NCBI GenBank assembly: GCA_963642245.1
Contig: CAVIFY010000046.1
Coordinates: forward strand, 1 to 17,241
DNA length: 17,241 nt
Reading direction: 5' to 3'
Origin: CAG-217 sp963642245
GTDB lineage: Bacteria; Bacillota; Clostridia; Oscillospirales; Acutalibacteraceae
Shown here: in pieces, positions 1 to 6,274 of the stretch
Layout: each line of letters starts with the position of its first letter
Numbering within the stretch: the first letter of the stretch is position 1
Program-made: the position numbers and the translations under genes
Notes under the pieces: generated by a model
Databases searched by the model: none
Told to the model about the DNA's origin: nothing
What the model saw: only the letters and a program-made list of their open reading frames with translations

Positions 1-87
1 GACTCCCCGCAGTGCGGGGAGATGTCGCGCAGCGACAGAGGGGACGGGCACCGGGTTAGGTGCTGTCACGAAGTGACTGAGGGATTG
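1..87 (+). repeat. Composite multi-hairpin intergenic repeat, copy A
   Basis: This segment is a string of small hairpins: ctccccgc/gcggggag (3-21), tgtcgc/gcgaca (about 23-37), gcacc/ggtgc, and gtcac/gtgac (about 66-77), ending in gagggattg. It matches 12814-12899 almost base for base, with one g inserted in the caccgggttagg part. Its first half also matches the inverted copy at 5201-5251. The left end is cut by the window edge. It produces a spurious small reading frame on the plus strand that should not be annotated as a protein. Seen directly: the repetition and the inverted repeats. Inference: a non-coding dispersed repeat of the REP or MITE kind. Confidence 0.8.
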
Positions 88-89
88 GC

Positions 90-206
90 GGCACGATGTG
101 GGCATCGTGCCCTACATTTACATGCAAAGCGGGCGGATAATATCCGCCCCTACAATATTGTGGAGGTCAATGTGGACGAGGTAGGGGCGGCAATCTGCCG
201 CCCGCC
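90..206. repeat. Three GTAG-end hairpin repeats downstream of leuB
   Basis: There are three short hairpins with a constant gtag/ctac flank. The first, 90-115, has arms ggcacgatg/catcgtgcc, loop tggg, then ctac. The second, 131-153, has arms gggcggat/atccgccc, loop aat, then ctac. The third, 181-203, is gtag followed by arms gggcggca/tgccgccc with loop atc. The same design recurs at 4968, 5062, 6181, 12463, 12652, 12700 and 12903 with different but still complementary arms. No gene is visible in 1-227. Confidence 0.8.
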
Positions 207-227
207 TAAAATACCATAAACACATAG

Positions 228-260
228 AAAAAGGACCGATACACCATGTATCGGTCCTTT
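228..260 (-). terminator. Rho-independent terminator of the leu operon
   Basis: On the minus strand a stem of about 14 bp (core ggaccgataca/tgtatcggtcc, loop cca at 244-246) is followed by a run of five T. It begins 14 bases after the leuB stop codon. The position and the T run make it the natural end of the leuA-methyltransferase-leuB transcript. Confidence 0.92.
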
Positions 261-274
261 GCTTTGCCAAATTA

Positions 275-1345
275 TTACAGCAGGCTGGCTACCAGGTCGC
301 CCATTTGGGCGGTGGTCACCGGGCGGAAGCCCTCCTCGTAAATATCCGGGGTGCGGGCCTGGGTCAGTGCCTGATCCACTGCGTCCTCAATGGCCTGGGC
401 AGCCTCCATCTCGCCAAAGGTGTAGCGCAACATCATAGCGCCGGACAAAATGGTGGCCAAGGGATTGGCCTTGCCCTGACCGGCAATATCCGGTGCGGAG
501 CCGTGGATCGGCTCATACAGGCCAAAGGTGCCCTCTGCCAGGGAAGCAGACGCCAGCATACCGATGGAGCCGGAGATCATAGACGCCTCGTCAGACAGAA
601 TATCGCCAAAGATATTGGAAGTAACGATCACATCAAACTGGTTGGGATTGCGCACCAGCTGCATAGCGCAGTTGTCCACATACATATAGGACACCTCCAC
701 CTGGGGGTAATCCGCCTTGGTCTCCTCCACGATCTTGCGCCACAGGCGGGAGCTGTCCAGCACATTGGCCTTATCCACGCAGGTCAGCCGCTTGTCCCGC
801 TTCATTGCGTACTCAAAACCGGCCTTCACAATGCGCTTGATCTCCGGGTAGGTGTAGCGCTCCGTATCATACGCGCCCACCACGCCGTTCTCCTCATAAG
901 TGCCACGGTCGCCGAAGTAAATGCCGCCGGTCAGCTCGCGCACAATGAGAATATCCAGCCCGTCGCCGATGATCTCCTCCTTAATGGGAGAAGCGCTTTT
1001 CAGCGGGGCAAAGATCTTGGCCGGGCGCAGGTTGGCAAACAGACCCAGGTCCTCACGAATGGCCAGCAGACCCTTTTCCGGGCGATTGCTGCCCGGCTGA
1101 TCGTCCCACTTGGGGCCGCCCACAGCGCCCAGCAGCACCGCGTCAGAGGCCTTGCAGGCTGCCGCCGTCTCTGCCGGATAAGGCACGCCGGTGGCGTCAA
1201 TGGCGCAGCCGCCCAGCAGCTGGTCGTTGTAGTCAAAGAAAAAGCCGAACTTCTCCCCTGCCTTGTCCAGCACCTTGATACATTCGTTCACGATCTCCGG
1301 CCCAATGCCGTCGCCGCGCAATACGGTAATTTTGTAATTCTTCAT
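275..1345 (-). CDS. leuB: 3-isopropylmalate dehydrogenase
   Basis: LeuB oxidises and decarboxylates (2R,3S)-3-isopropylmalate to 2-oxoisocaproate with NAD+, the third step of leucine synthesis in the cytoplasm. The 356-residue protein has the family's usual length. Visible family motifs are GDGIGPE (residues 11-17), the RELTGGIYFG substrate loop (136-145), and the metal-binding aspartates near D224, D248 and D252 in NIFGDILSDEAS. I chose the ATG at 1343-1345. The frame stays open upstream, but that stretch overlaps the preceding gene, and an AAAGGG ribosome site lies about 7 bases before this ATG. It is the last gene of the leu operon, 13 bases after the methyltransferase stop. Homologous tartrate or isocitrate dehydrogenases are less likely given the leuA linkage and T-box. 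Confidence 0.97.
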   Translation of the reverse strand: MKNYKITVLRGDGIGPEIVNECIKVLDKAGEKFGFFFDYNDQLLGGCAIDATGVPYPAETAAACKASDAVLLGAVGGPKWDDQPGSNRPEKGLLAIREDLGLFANLRPAKIFAPLKSASPIKEEIIGDGLDILIVRELTGGIYFGDRGTYEENGVVGAYDTERYTYPEIKRIVKAGFEYAMKRDKRLTCVDKANVLDSSRLWRKIVEETKADYPQVEVSYMYVDNCAMQLVRNPNQFDVIVTSNIFGDILSDEASMISGSIGMLASASLAEGTFGLYEPIHGSAPDIAGQGKANPLATILSGAMMLRYTFGEMEAAQAIEDAVDQALTQARTPDIYEEGFRPVTTAQMGDLVASLL

Positions 1346-1358
1346 GTTCTTGCCCTTT

Positions 1359-2114
1359 CTATTGTGTGCGCACCGCCTGCATACGCAGCCGCACATAATC
1401 AATGATCCAGTGGTCGCCCTGCCATAGGGTAGGCCGACAAAGCGCCACTGCCCGCTGCACGATCCGTGCCCGGGTATCTGCCGCGACCCCATCAAAGGGT
1501 GCGGTCACAAACATTTCGATCCAGTTTTGCAACCCCTGCGCGCCGCCGGACTGTACCGTCGGCCGATCAAACAGGGTGGCATACTGCACGGCAAAGCCGT
1601 TTTGCTCCAGCAGCGGCGCAAACTCGCCGATAGAGCGAAAGGAAAAGGGGTGGTGATACGCCAGTCCCGCCTCTGCAAAGGCCGTAGCCAGTGCACGGTG
1701 CACCGTCTCGCCGCAGCCCCGACCGCCAAACTCAAACACCAGCTGGCCGCCCGGGCGCAAATTGGCCGCCAAATTCCGCACCAGTGCCTGCTGATCCGGG
1801 ATCCAGTGAAAAACCGCGTTGGAAAAGATGGCGTCCGCCGGCGTATCTAAGTGAAAAGTGCAGGCGTCCCCTTGCTGAAAGATCAGCTGCGGGTGCTCCC
1901 TGCGGGCCTGGGCCAGCATATCCGCCGAGGCGTCGATCCCCAGCACCCGGTAGCCCCGCTGCCGCAGCACTGCCGTCAGGGTGCCGGTGCCGCAGCCCAG
2001 GTCGATCACCCGGCTGCCGACAGGCACCGTCAACAGGTCCGTCACGCTCCGGCCATAGTCCGCAACAAAGTGGAAATCCGCCGCATATCGGTGGGCATTC
2101 CAATCCTTTGTCAT
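1359..2114 (-). CDS. Tam-like class I SAM methyltransferase inside the leu operon
   Basis: A 251-residue protein with a Rossmann-type SAM-binding fold: motif I VIDLGCGTGTLT (36-47), acidic D61 ending strand 2 (GIDAS), and DAIFSNAVFHWIPD (94-107). The N-terminal DWNAHRY and the NAxxHWIPD motif resemble trans-aconitate 2-methyltransferase (Tam), which methylates a carboxylate. The gene starts one base after the leuA stop (TAACATG), with GAGG of its ribosome site inside leuA, and ends 13 bases before leuB. Co-translation with leucine enzymes is therefore likely. The yeast Tam-family enzyme Tmt1 uses 3-isopropylmalate, so an isopropylmalate or related substrate is a reasonable guess, but this is inference. 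A start five codons upstream (2129) is possible; it has poorer support. It could also be a general class I methyltransferase of unrelated function. Confidence 0.85.
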   Translation of the reverse strand: MTKDWNAHRYAADFHFVADYGRSVTDLLTVPVGSRVIDLGCGTGTLTAVLRQRGYRVLGIDASADMLAQARREHPQLIFQQGDACTFHLDTPADAIFSNAVFHWIPDQQALVRNLAANLRPGGQLVFEFGGRGCGETVHRALATAFAEAGLAYHHPFSFRSIGEFAPLLEQNGFAVQYATLFDRPTVQSGGAQGLQNWIEMFVTAPFDGVAADTRARIVQRAVALCRPTLWQGDHWIIDYVRLRMQAVRTQ

Positions 2115-2115
2115 G

Positions 2116-3855
2116 TTAGCAGACCTCAAAAATGCCGGGCATGGTGTCGTCCCGCATGGTGTCTGCCTGGTCCCGGTTGATGGCGCAGATAATGCCCTTC
2201 ATGGACGCATAGCCGATGTTGTGGCTGACGCCGATACCGAAAATATCCTTGCCCTGAGGGTTCTTCAAGTGAATATAGCTGATGGCCTTGGAGTCGGAAC
2301 CAACGGAGATGGCGTGCTCGCTGTAATCCACAAACTGGTAGCTGGCCACCTCGGTCTGGTTCATAGCGTCGCAGAACGCGGCCACCGGGCCGTTGCCGTT
2401 GCCCTCAATATGCACCGGCGCATTGTCCTTGTATTTCAGCTCGCCGGAGAAATGCACATGGGTCAGGTCGTCCTGCTCGTTCTTCTCCTCGCTGATCTTG
2501 TAATTCACCAGGCGATAGGGGCCGCACACATTGCGGTACTCCTGCTGGAACAGGTCAAAGACCTCCTCCGCTTTCAGCTCCTTGCCCTTTTCGTCGCAGG
2601 CTTTTTGTACCACGGCGCTAAACTCCGGGTGCATGGCCTTGGGCATCTTGATGCCGTAGTTATTGGCCAGGATAAAGGCGGTGCCGCCCTTGCCGGACTG
2701 GGAATTGATCCGAATGATCGGCTCGTACTCCCGGCCCACATCTGCCGGGTCGATGGGCAGGTACGGGATCTCCCAATACGGGGTGCCGCTTTCTTCCATA
2801 TAGATCTTGCCCTTGTTGATGGCGTCCTGATGAGAGCCGGAGAATGCGGTAAACACCAACTCGCCGGCATAGGGCTGGCGGGGCGGCACCTGCATTTTGG
2901 TGCAGCGCTCATACACTTCCTTAATTTCGTTGATATTGTGGAAGTCCAGCTTGGGGTCTACCCCCTGGGTCCACATATTCAGCGCCAGGGTCACCACATC
3001 CACATTGCCGGTACGCTCGCCGTTGCCGAACAGGGTGCCCTCTACACGATCGGCGCCGGCCATCAGCGCCAGCTCCGTGGCAGCCACGCCCTCGCCCCGG
3101 TCATTGTGGGGGTGCAGGGAGATAATGGCCGCGTCCCGGTTGGGCAGGTGGCGGCAGAAATACTCGATCTGGTCCGCATAGCCGTTGGGAGAGGAGCACT
3201 CCACGGTGGAGGGCAGGTTCAGGATAATGGGGTTCTCCTTGGTGATATGCAGCTCCTCCATCACCCGGCGGCAAATCTCTACCGCATTGTCCATCTCCGT
3301 GCCGGTAAAGGACTCCGGCGAATACTCAAAGCGAATGTTCATCTCCGGGTGGCGCTTTTTCTCCTCCTCGGTGAGTTCATAGATCAGGCGGGCGCCGTCC
3401 ACGGCGATCTGGATCACGCCGTCCATATCCGTCTTAAACACCACCTTGCGCTGCAAAGTGGAGGTGGAATTGTAAAAATGCACGATCACATTCTTGGCCC
3501 CGTCAATGGCCTCAAAGGTCTTTTTGATCAGGTGGGGGCGCGCCTGCACCAGCACCTGAATGGTCACATCGTCCGGGATATAATGGCCGTCGATCAGAGT
3601 GCGCAGGATCTCATACTCCGTCTCGCTGGCGGAGGGAAAGCCCACCTCGATCTCCTTAAACCCGACCTCGATCAGGGTCTTAAAATATTCCAGCTTTTCC
3701 TCCAAATTCATCGGATCCACCAGCGCCTGGTTGCCGTCACGCAGGTCTACCGAGCACCAAATGGGCGCATGGTCGATCACCCGGTTGGGCCACTGGCGGT
3801 CCGTCAGCGGAATGGGGGTAAAGGGCTTATACTTCTTGTAGCCTTGGTTCATCAT
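2116..3855 (-). CDS. leuA: 2-isopropylmalate synthase, long (type 2) form
   Basis: LeuA condenses acetyl-CoA with 2-oxoisovalerate to give 2-isopropylmalate, the committed step of leucine synthesis. The 579-residue protein matches the long LeuA class also found in yeast and actinobacteria rather than the roughly 510-residue E. coli class. It has a TIM-barrel catalytic domain with DLRDGNQ (37-43) and the metal-binding HPHNDRGEG (248-256), then GNGERTGNVD (277-286). A linker and a C-terminal LeuA regulatory domain (about 440-579) expected to bind leucine follow. Start ATG at 3853-3855: AGGAG lies 8 bases upstream, and a second ATG follows directly. Longer upstream frames would run into the T-box terminator, so they are rejected. 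First gene of the operon, controlled by the leader at 3893-4164. Confidence 0.96.
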   Translation of the reverse strand: MMNQGYKKYKPFTPIPLTDRQWPNRVIDHAPIWCSVDLRDGNQALVDPMNLEEKLEYFKTLIEVGFKEIEVGFPSASETEYEILRTLIDGHYIPDDVTIQVLVQARPHLIKKTFEAIDGAKNVIVHFYNSTSTLQRKVVFKTDMDGVIQIAVDGARLIYELTEEEKKRHPEMNIRFEYSPESFTGTEMDNAVEICRRVMEELHITKENPIILNLPSTVECSSPNGYADQIEYFCRHLPNRDAAIISLHPHNDRGEGVAATELALMAGADRVEGTLFGNGERTGNVDVVTLALNMWTQGVDPKLDFHNINEIKEVYERCTKMQVPPRQPYAGELVFTAFSGSHQDAINKGKIYMEESGTPYWEIPYLPIDPADVGREYEPIIRINSQSGKGGTAFILANNYGIKMPKAMHPEFSAVVQKACDEKGKELKAEEVFDLFQQEYRNVCGPYRLVNYKISEEKNEQDDLTHVHFSGELKYKDNAPVHIEGNGNGPVAAFCDAMNQTEVASYQFVDYSEHAISVGSDSKAISYIHLKNPQGKDIFGIGVSHNIGYASMKGIICAINRDQADTMRDDTMPGIFEVC

Positions 3856-3891
3856 CACAGTTTCTCCTTTCTCTGTTGGGGAGGCACAAAC

Positions 3892-3924
3892 AAAAACTGC
3901 GCCCCCAATGGATAGGGACGCAGT
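3892..3924 (-). terminator. T-box-controlled intrinsic terminator before leuA
   Basis: The minus strand forms ACTGCGTCCC / GGGGCGCAGT (10 bp with one G-T pair, loop of about 9) followed by TTTTTGTTTG. Its 5' arm contains GCGTCCCT, which can instead pair with AGGG...ACGC of the T-box sequence just upstream. That gives the mutually exclusive antiterminator expected of a T-box element. Confidence 0.93.
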
Positions 3925-4164
3925 ATCTATGCGTGGTACCACCCTACTTCAGCAGAAAAAATCTGCCCTTTGGCATCAAGCAATGCCTCAACCGATAACG
4001 AGGTTAAACGGCCCTTCCTATTGATCTCTATTCAGAAGAGCAACTCCGCAGAGAGCTATGCACCTATGTTCCCTGTGCGGCTTGCACCGTCCGCCGCCTC
4101 TCTGTGCAGGAAAACGCAGGTCTTTTTCTGCTTCACAGTCTTTTGTGGGTACTGTATATTCAGT
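3893..4164 (-). promoter_or_regulatory. T-box leader, probably leucine-specific
   Basis: The leader of about 270 nt between the promoter and leuA carries the T-box signature AGGGTGGTACCACGC on the minus strand (3931-3945), followed by a terminator. AGGG and ACGC can pair with CCCT and GCGT of the terminator's 5' arm to form the antiterminator. The apical stem I sequence GGTGCAAGCC lies at 4079-4088. A CUC triplet at about 4051-4055 is a candidate leucine specifier codon. Known of the class: uncharged tRNA binds the specifier and the T-box bulge and allows read-through into the downstream genes. The leucine assignment rests mainly on the genes; the exact specifier position is uncertain. Confidence 0.93.
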
Positions 4165-4170
4165 AAGATT

Positions 4171-4198
4171 ATTATAACACGCGAGCCGATTTTGTCAA
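4171..4198 (-). promoter_or_regulatory. Sigma-A-type promoter of the leu operon
   Basis: On the minus strand the -35 box is TTGACA (4193-4198) and the -10 box is TATAAT (4171-4176), with a 16-bp spacer. Both boxes match consensus exactly. Transcription should start near 4164, giving the T-box leader. The -35 box begins only eight bases after the stop codon of the phosphoribosyltransferase gene, so no separate terminator fits between them. Confidence 0.92.
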
Positions 4199-4206
4199 CC
4201 CAAATT

Positions 4207-4848
4207 TTACAGCTTGGAGTAGCCGTAACCGTTCATAATGGCGTCTACCGGCTGACCGGCCTTGCACATGGGGCAGTCCTTGGCCGCCGTATAAGCGTAG
4301 TTGGGCAGGTCCTCCGGGGTAAACAGGGTGTTGACCTCCAGCCCGCACAGCTCCTTGGCTGCGCTGAACACGGAGGAAATACCGATCACATTGCCGCCGT
4401 AATACTGGGCGCTCTGTACCGCCCGCTCCACCGTGCGGCCGCTGGTGATACAGGAGATGAGCACCACCACATTCTTGCCCTGGATCATCCGGCGCAGATT
4501 GTCCCGGAAGATCATATTGCCCTGGGTGTCATACTCCGGGCCAAGCACATAGACCTGCAAGTCCGGGTTGGGTGCCAGCATACTGGGGCTGGCCAGTTCC
4601 TGGGCCATATAGGCGCCCAGCGCCTGGGTCTCATACAGGCAAAGCACCGTGTCCACATCCATATTCCGCACGCTGTAATACTCTGCCAGCAGCTTGGCAG
4701 CCTCCACAGACACCACCCGGTTATGCTTGATATCCGAGGTGCCCACATAGTAATTCAGGTGGGCGGAAGCGGTCACATAATGGCCGGGAATGGCGTGGAT
4801 AAACACATCTTCATTTCTGGTACAGGGTATGGTATAAATCTGGCTCAT
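4207..4848 (-). CDS. Phosphoribosyltransferase-like protein (orotate PRTase-like), atypical
   Basis: A 213-residue protein that resembles clostridial proteins annotated as orotate phosphoribosyltransferase. The segment NVVVLISCITSGRTVERA (126-143) aligns by eye with the PRPP-binding loop (hydrophobic strand, two acids, then TTGGT). TSGRT is kept, but Ile-Ser stands where the acidic pair is expected. CPMC (192-195) near the C-terminus could bind metal. Start ATG at 4846-4848 has AAGGA nine bases upstream; the GTG at 4852-4854 sits too close to that site. It has its own promoter and seems to be transcribed singly, or to read through into the leu T-box. Orotate as substrate is not established here: no pyrimidine genes are nearby. 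It may be a regulatory or PRPP-binding relative. Confidence 0.75.
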   Translation of the reverse strand: MSQIYTIPCTRNEDVFIHAIPGHYVTASAHLNYYVGTSDIKHNRVVSVEAAKLLAEYYSVRNMDVDTVLCLYETQALGAYMAQELASPSMLAPNPDLQVYVLGPEYDTQGNMIFRDNLRRMIQGKNVVVLISCITSGRTVERAVQSAQYYGGNVIGISSVFSAAKELCGLEVNTLFTPEDLPNYAYTAAKDCPMCKAGQPVDAIMNGYGYSKL

Positions 4849-4871
4849 TGGCACACATCCTTTCTATCCTT

Positions 4872-4900
4872 ATTGTATCTGATTTTGCCCCGCCTTGCAA
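4872..4900 (-). promoter_or_regulatory. Promoter of the phosphoribosyltransferase-like gene
   Basis: Minus strand -35 TTGCAA (4895-4900), 17-bp spacer, -10 TACAAT (4872-4877). The start codon lies about 25 bases beyond the -10 box, which leaves room for only a very short leader. Confidence 0.8.
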
Positions 4901-4914
4901 TAAAAAAATCAAAA

Positions 4915-5280
4915 TCCGGGGAAGATTATATGGCAAAAGGTCAAATTGGCCGACAAATCGAAATAGCGGATCGATGTGGGCATCGATCCCTACAAAAGGA
5001 AGCGGCTCCCCTTTTATGAAATAAAGGGAAGGTTTTTTGTTTTTCATGCAGAGAAAGACCGGTAGGGGCGGATAGCATCCGCCCGCAGGAGTTCTACAAA
5101 AATCCGATCATCGCGGGACGGGAACTTTCTCCCGCCATAGCACCCTCAGAGCCACCTCCGGTGCAATCCCCCCTGCGGCTACGCCGCTCCCGCCTAACGG
5201 GCGCCCGTCCCCTCTGTCGCTGCGCGACATCTCCCCGCACTGCGGGGAGTCACCCTTTGCAAGGGGGGGCTTTATTTGTA
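4915..5280. repeat. Intergenic repeat block between the PRTase-like and methyltransferase genes
   Basis: No gene is seen in this stretch. It contains four elements. A GTAG-end hairpin at 4968-4993 has arms ggatcgatg/catcgatcc. A terminator-like hairpin at about 5006-5039 is ctcccctttt...aaagggaag followed by a T run on the plus strand. A second GTAG-end hairpin at 5062-5084 has arms gggcggat/atccgccc. A hairpin cgggagaaagttcccg lies at about 5119-5134. The right end holds an inverted copy of the composite repeat (next entry). The plus-strand frames here are by-products of repeats and show no protein family features. Confidence 0.75.
5165..5270 (-). repeat. Composite multi-hairpin repeat, inverted copy C
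   Basis: Read on the minus strand this begins with CCCTTGCAAAGGGTGACTCC, then has the same GCGGGGAGATGTCGCGCAGC core as 1-37 and 12814-12850, and continues GACAGAGGGGACGGGC. After that its last hairpin differs: gcggc/gccgc replaces gtcac/gtgac of copies A and B, followed by a gggatt-type end. The shared core and swapped hairpin show a modular repeat family. Confidence 0.8.
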
Positions 5281-5281
5281 A

Positions 5282-5302
5282 CCCACATCGGGCCGAAATT
5301 TT
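5282..5302. repeat. Left copy of the 21-bp direct repeat flanking a methyltransferase gene
   Basis: The sequence cccacatcgggccgaaattt plus one more t is repeated exactly at 6194-6214, in the same orientation. This left copy runs into the stop codon (5301-5303) of the gene between them. It is preceded by gta-ac at 5278-5281, as if the 5' arm (gggcccgatg) of the hairpin element at 6181 had been lost. Confidence 0.85.
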
Positions 5303-6086
5303 ACTTTTTCGTCAATTCCGTCAGCGCCGCATAATGGGTCACGGTAAACTGCGGCGGCGCCATCTGCTCCAGCAGCGCCCGGTGCTCCCGCTCCCAGGAC
5401 TGCAAGGCGTTCGGGTTCATAGACGCCCCTACCCCGCGGCAGGCCCGCATACGGCCGTGCCAACTCTCCCGGGTAAAAGGCACTTGCAGCCGCCAAGTGC
5501 GCTGGCAGGTGCAGGCAAAATCCGCGCTGTACGCCGGGTCCGGCACAATGGGCTGCTCACGCTCCCCGGCGCCGCTCCAAGTGGGGTTGTACCGCAGCAC
5601 CAGCTGCTCGCTGGCACCGGCGACCGAGTCCTCAAAGGGCAGCCAGTTCATCACCAGCAGCAACACCTTGCCACCGGCAGGCAGCAGCCGGGCAAACTGC
5701 CGGACCGCCCGGGGCGGGTCCAAATACCAATAGCACTGGCAGGCGGTGATGGCGTTAAAGCTGCCGTCCGGCGCGTCCACCGCCTCTGCGGCACACACCC
5801 GGTAGTCGATATCCATACCGGCTGACAGTCGCCGTGCCTCTGCGATCTGCTGCGGGGACGGGTCCCCGCCCACCCAGTGGGCGCCATATTTATATAAATT
5901 GCGGGGCAGCACCCCGGTGCCGGTGCCAATATCCAGCACCCGCTGCCCGGCCACGCCTACGCCGCGATCCAAAATAGCCCGATAGAATTCCGGGAGATAA
6001 ATATCCCGATACCGGGCGTAATCCGCCGCCGTGCGCCCCCAGTCAAAAGGATTGCCGCCGTCTATGCGGGCGTCCTTGATCTCCAT
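5301..6086 (-). CDS. Class I SAM-dependent methyltransferase, substrate unknown
   Basis: A 261-residue cytoplasmic-type protein. It has SAM-binding motif I VLDIGTGTGVLP (50-61), acidic D75 (GGDPSPQQ), FNAITACQCYWYLD (110-123) as the post-motif region, and a GGKVLLLV strand near 138-145. The N-terminal FDWGRTAADYARYRDIY is typical of a common but uncharacterised clostridial methyltransferase group. No substrate can be read from the sequence. The start ATG at 6084-6086 is preceded by AGAGGTG at 5-6 bases. It has its own promoter, and the whole unit sits between 21-bp direct repeats. It is not close to the Tam-like enzyme of the leu operon beyond the shared fold. The neighbouring MetE-type enzyme offers only a vague methyl-metabolism link. 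Confidence 0.85.
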   Translation of the reverse strand: MEIKDARIDGGNPFDWGRTAADYARYRDIYLPEFYRAILDRGVGVAGQRVLDIGTGTGVLPRNLYKYGAHWVGGDPSPQQIAEARRLSAGMDIDYRVCAAEAVDAPDGSFNAITACQCYWYLDPPRAVRQFARLLPAGGKVLLLVMNWLPFEDSVAGASEQLVLRYNPTWSGAGEREQPIVPDPAYSADFACTCQRTWRLQVPFTRESWHGRMRACRGVGASMNPNALQSWEREHRALLEQMAPPQFTVTHYAALTELTKK

Positions 6087-6105
6087 CGTATCACCTCTTG
6101 CCTAA

Positions 6106-6135
6106 AGTATAGCATAGACCCGGCGGCGGTGACAA
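6106..6135 (-). promoter_or_regulatory. Promoter of the flanked methyltransferase gene
   Basis: Minus strand -35 TTGTCA (6130-6135), 18-bp spacer, -10 TATACT (6106-6111). It lies 20-50 bases before the ATG at 6086 and inside the interval bounded by the direct repeats. Confidence 0.7.
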
Positions 6136-6150
6136 GGACTTGGAGATTTT

Positions 6151-6214
6151 TGGCTCCCTTGCAAAGGGCGACTCTAATTTGTAGGGCCCGATGCCCACAT
6201 CGGGCCGAAATTTT
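6151..6214 (+). repeat. Partial composite repeat plus GTAG-end hairpin, with right copy of the 21-bp direct repeat
   Basis: ggctcccttgcaaagggcga (from 6151) is a decayed start of the composite repeat. A GTAG-end hairpin follows at 6181-6206 (arms ggcccgatg/catcgggcc, loop ccca). The 21 bases 6194-6214 are identical to 5282-5302 on the far side of the methyltransferase gene. Confidence 0.8.
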
Positions 6215-6221
6215 CACAAAT

Positions 6222-6251
6222 AAAAAACGGCAAGGTCTCCCCTGCCGTTTT
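6222..6251 (-). terminator. Terminator of the MetE-type gene
   Basis: The minus strand forms AAAACGGCA / TGCCGTTTT with a loop of about 10-12 bases and a run of six T. It starts some 24 bases after the stop codon at 6275. Confidence 0.88.
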
Positions 6252-6274
6252 GTGTGGTTTTGATGGATTTAATT

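Noticed and set aside
22..219. Small plus-strand frames at 22-219 and 12825-13034 sharing a CHEVTEGL segment
   Set aside because: The shared residues come from the composite DNA repeat, the two copies are read in frames shifted by the one-base indel, and there is no ribosome site. A conserved peptide is not supported.
305..1405. 366-codon plus-strand open frame opposite leuB
   Set aside because: Shadow frame opposite a complete LeuB with all catalytic motifs.
2113..3915. 600-codon plus-strand open frame opposite leuA
   Set aside because: It is an antisense shadow of leuA: the leuA frame has full family motifs and a ribosome site, while the plus frame has no recognisable motifs and reads a repetitive His/Gly/Leu/Val-rich composition typical of GC-rich shadows.
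3856..3942. Longer LeuA start at 3942
   Set aside because: The added residues would be encoded by the T-box antiterminator and terminator; the ATG at 3855 has a well-placed AGGAG.
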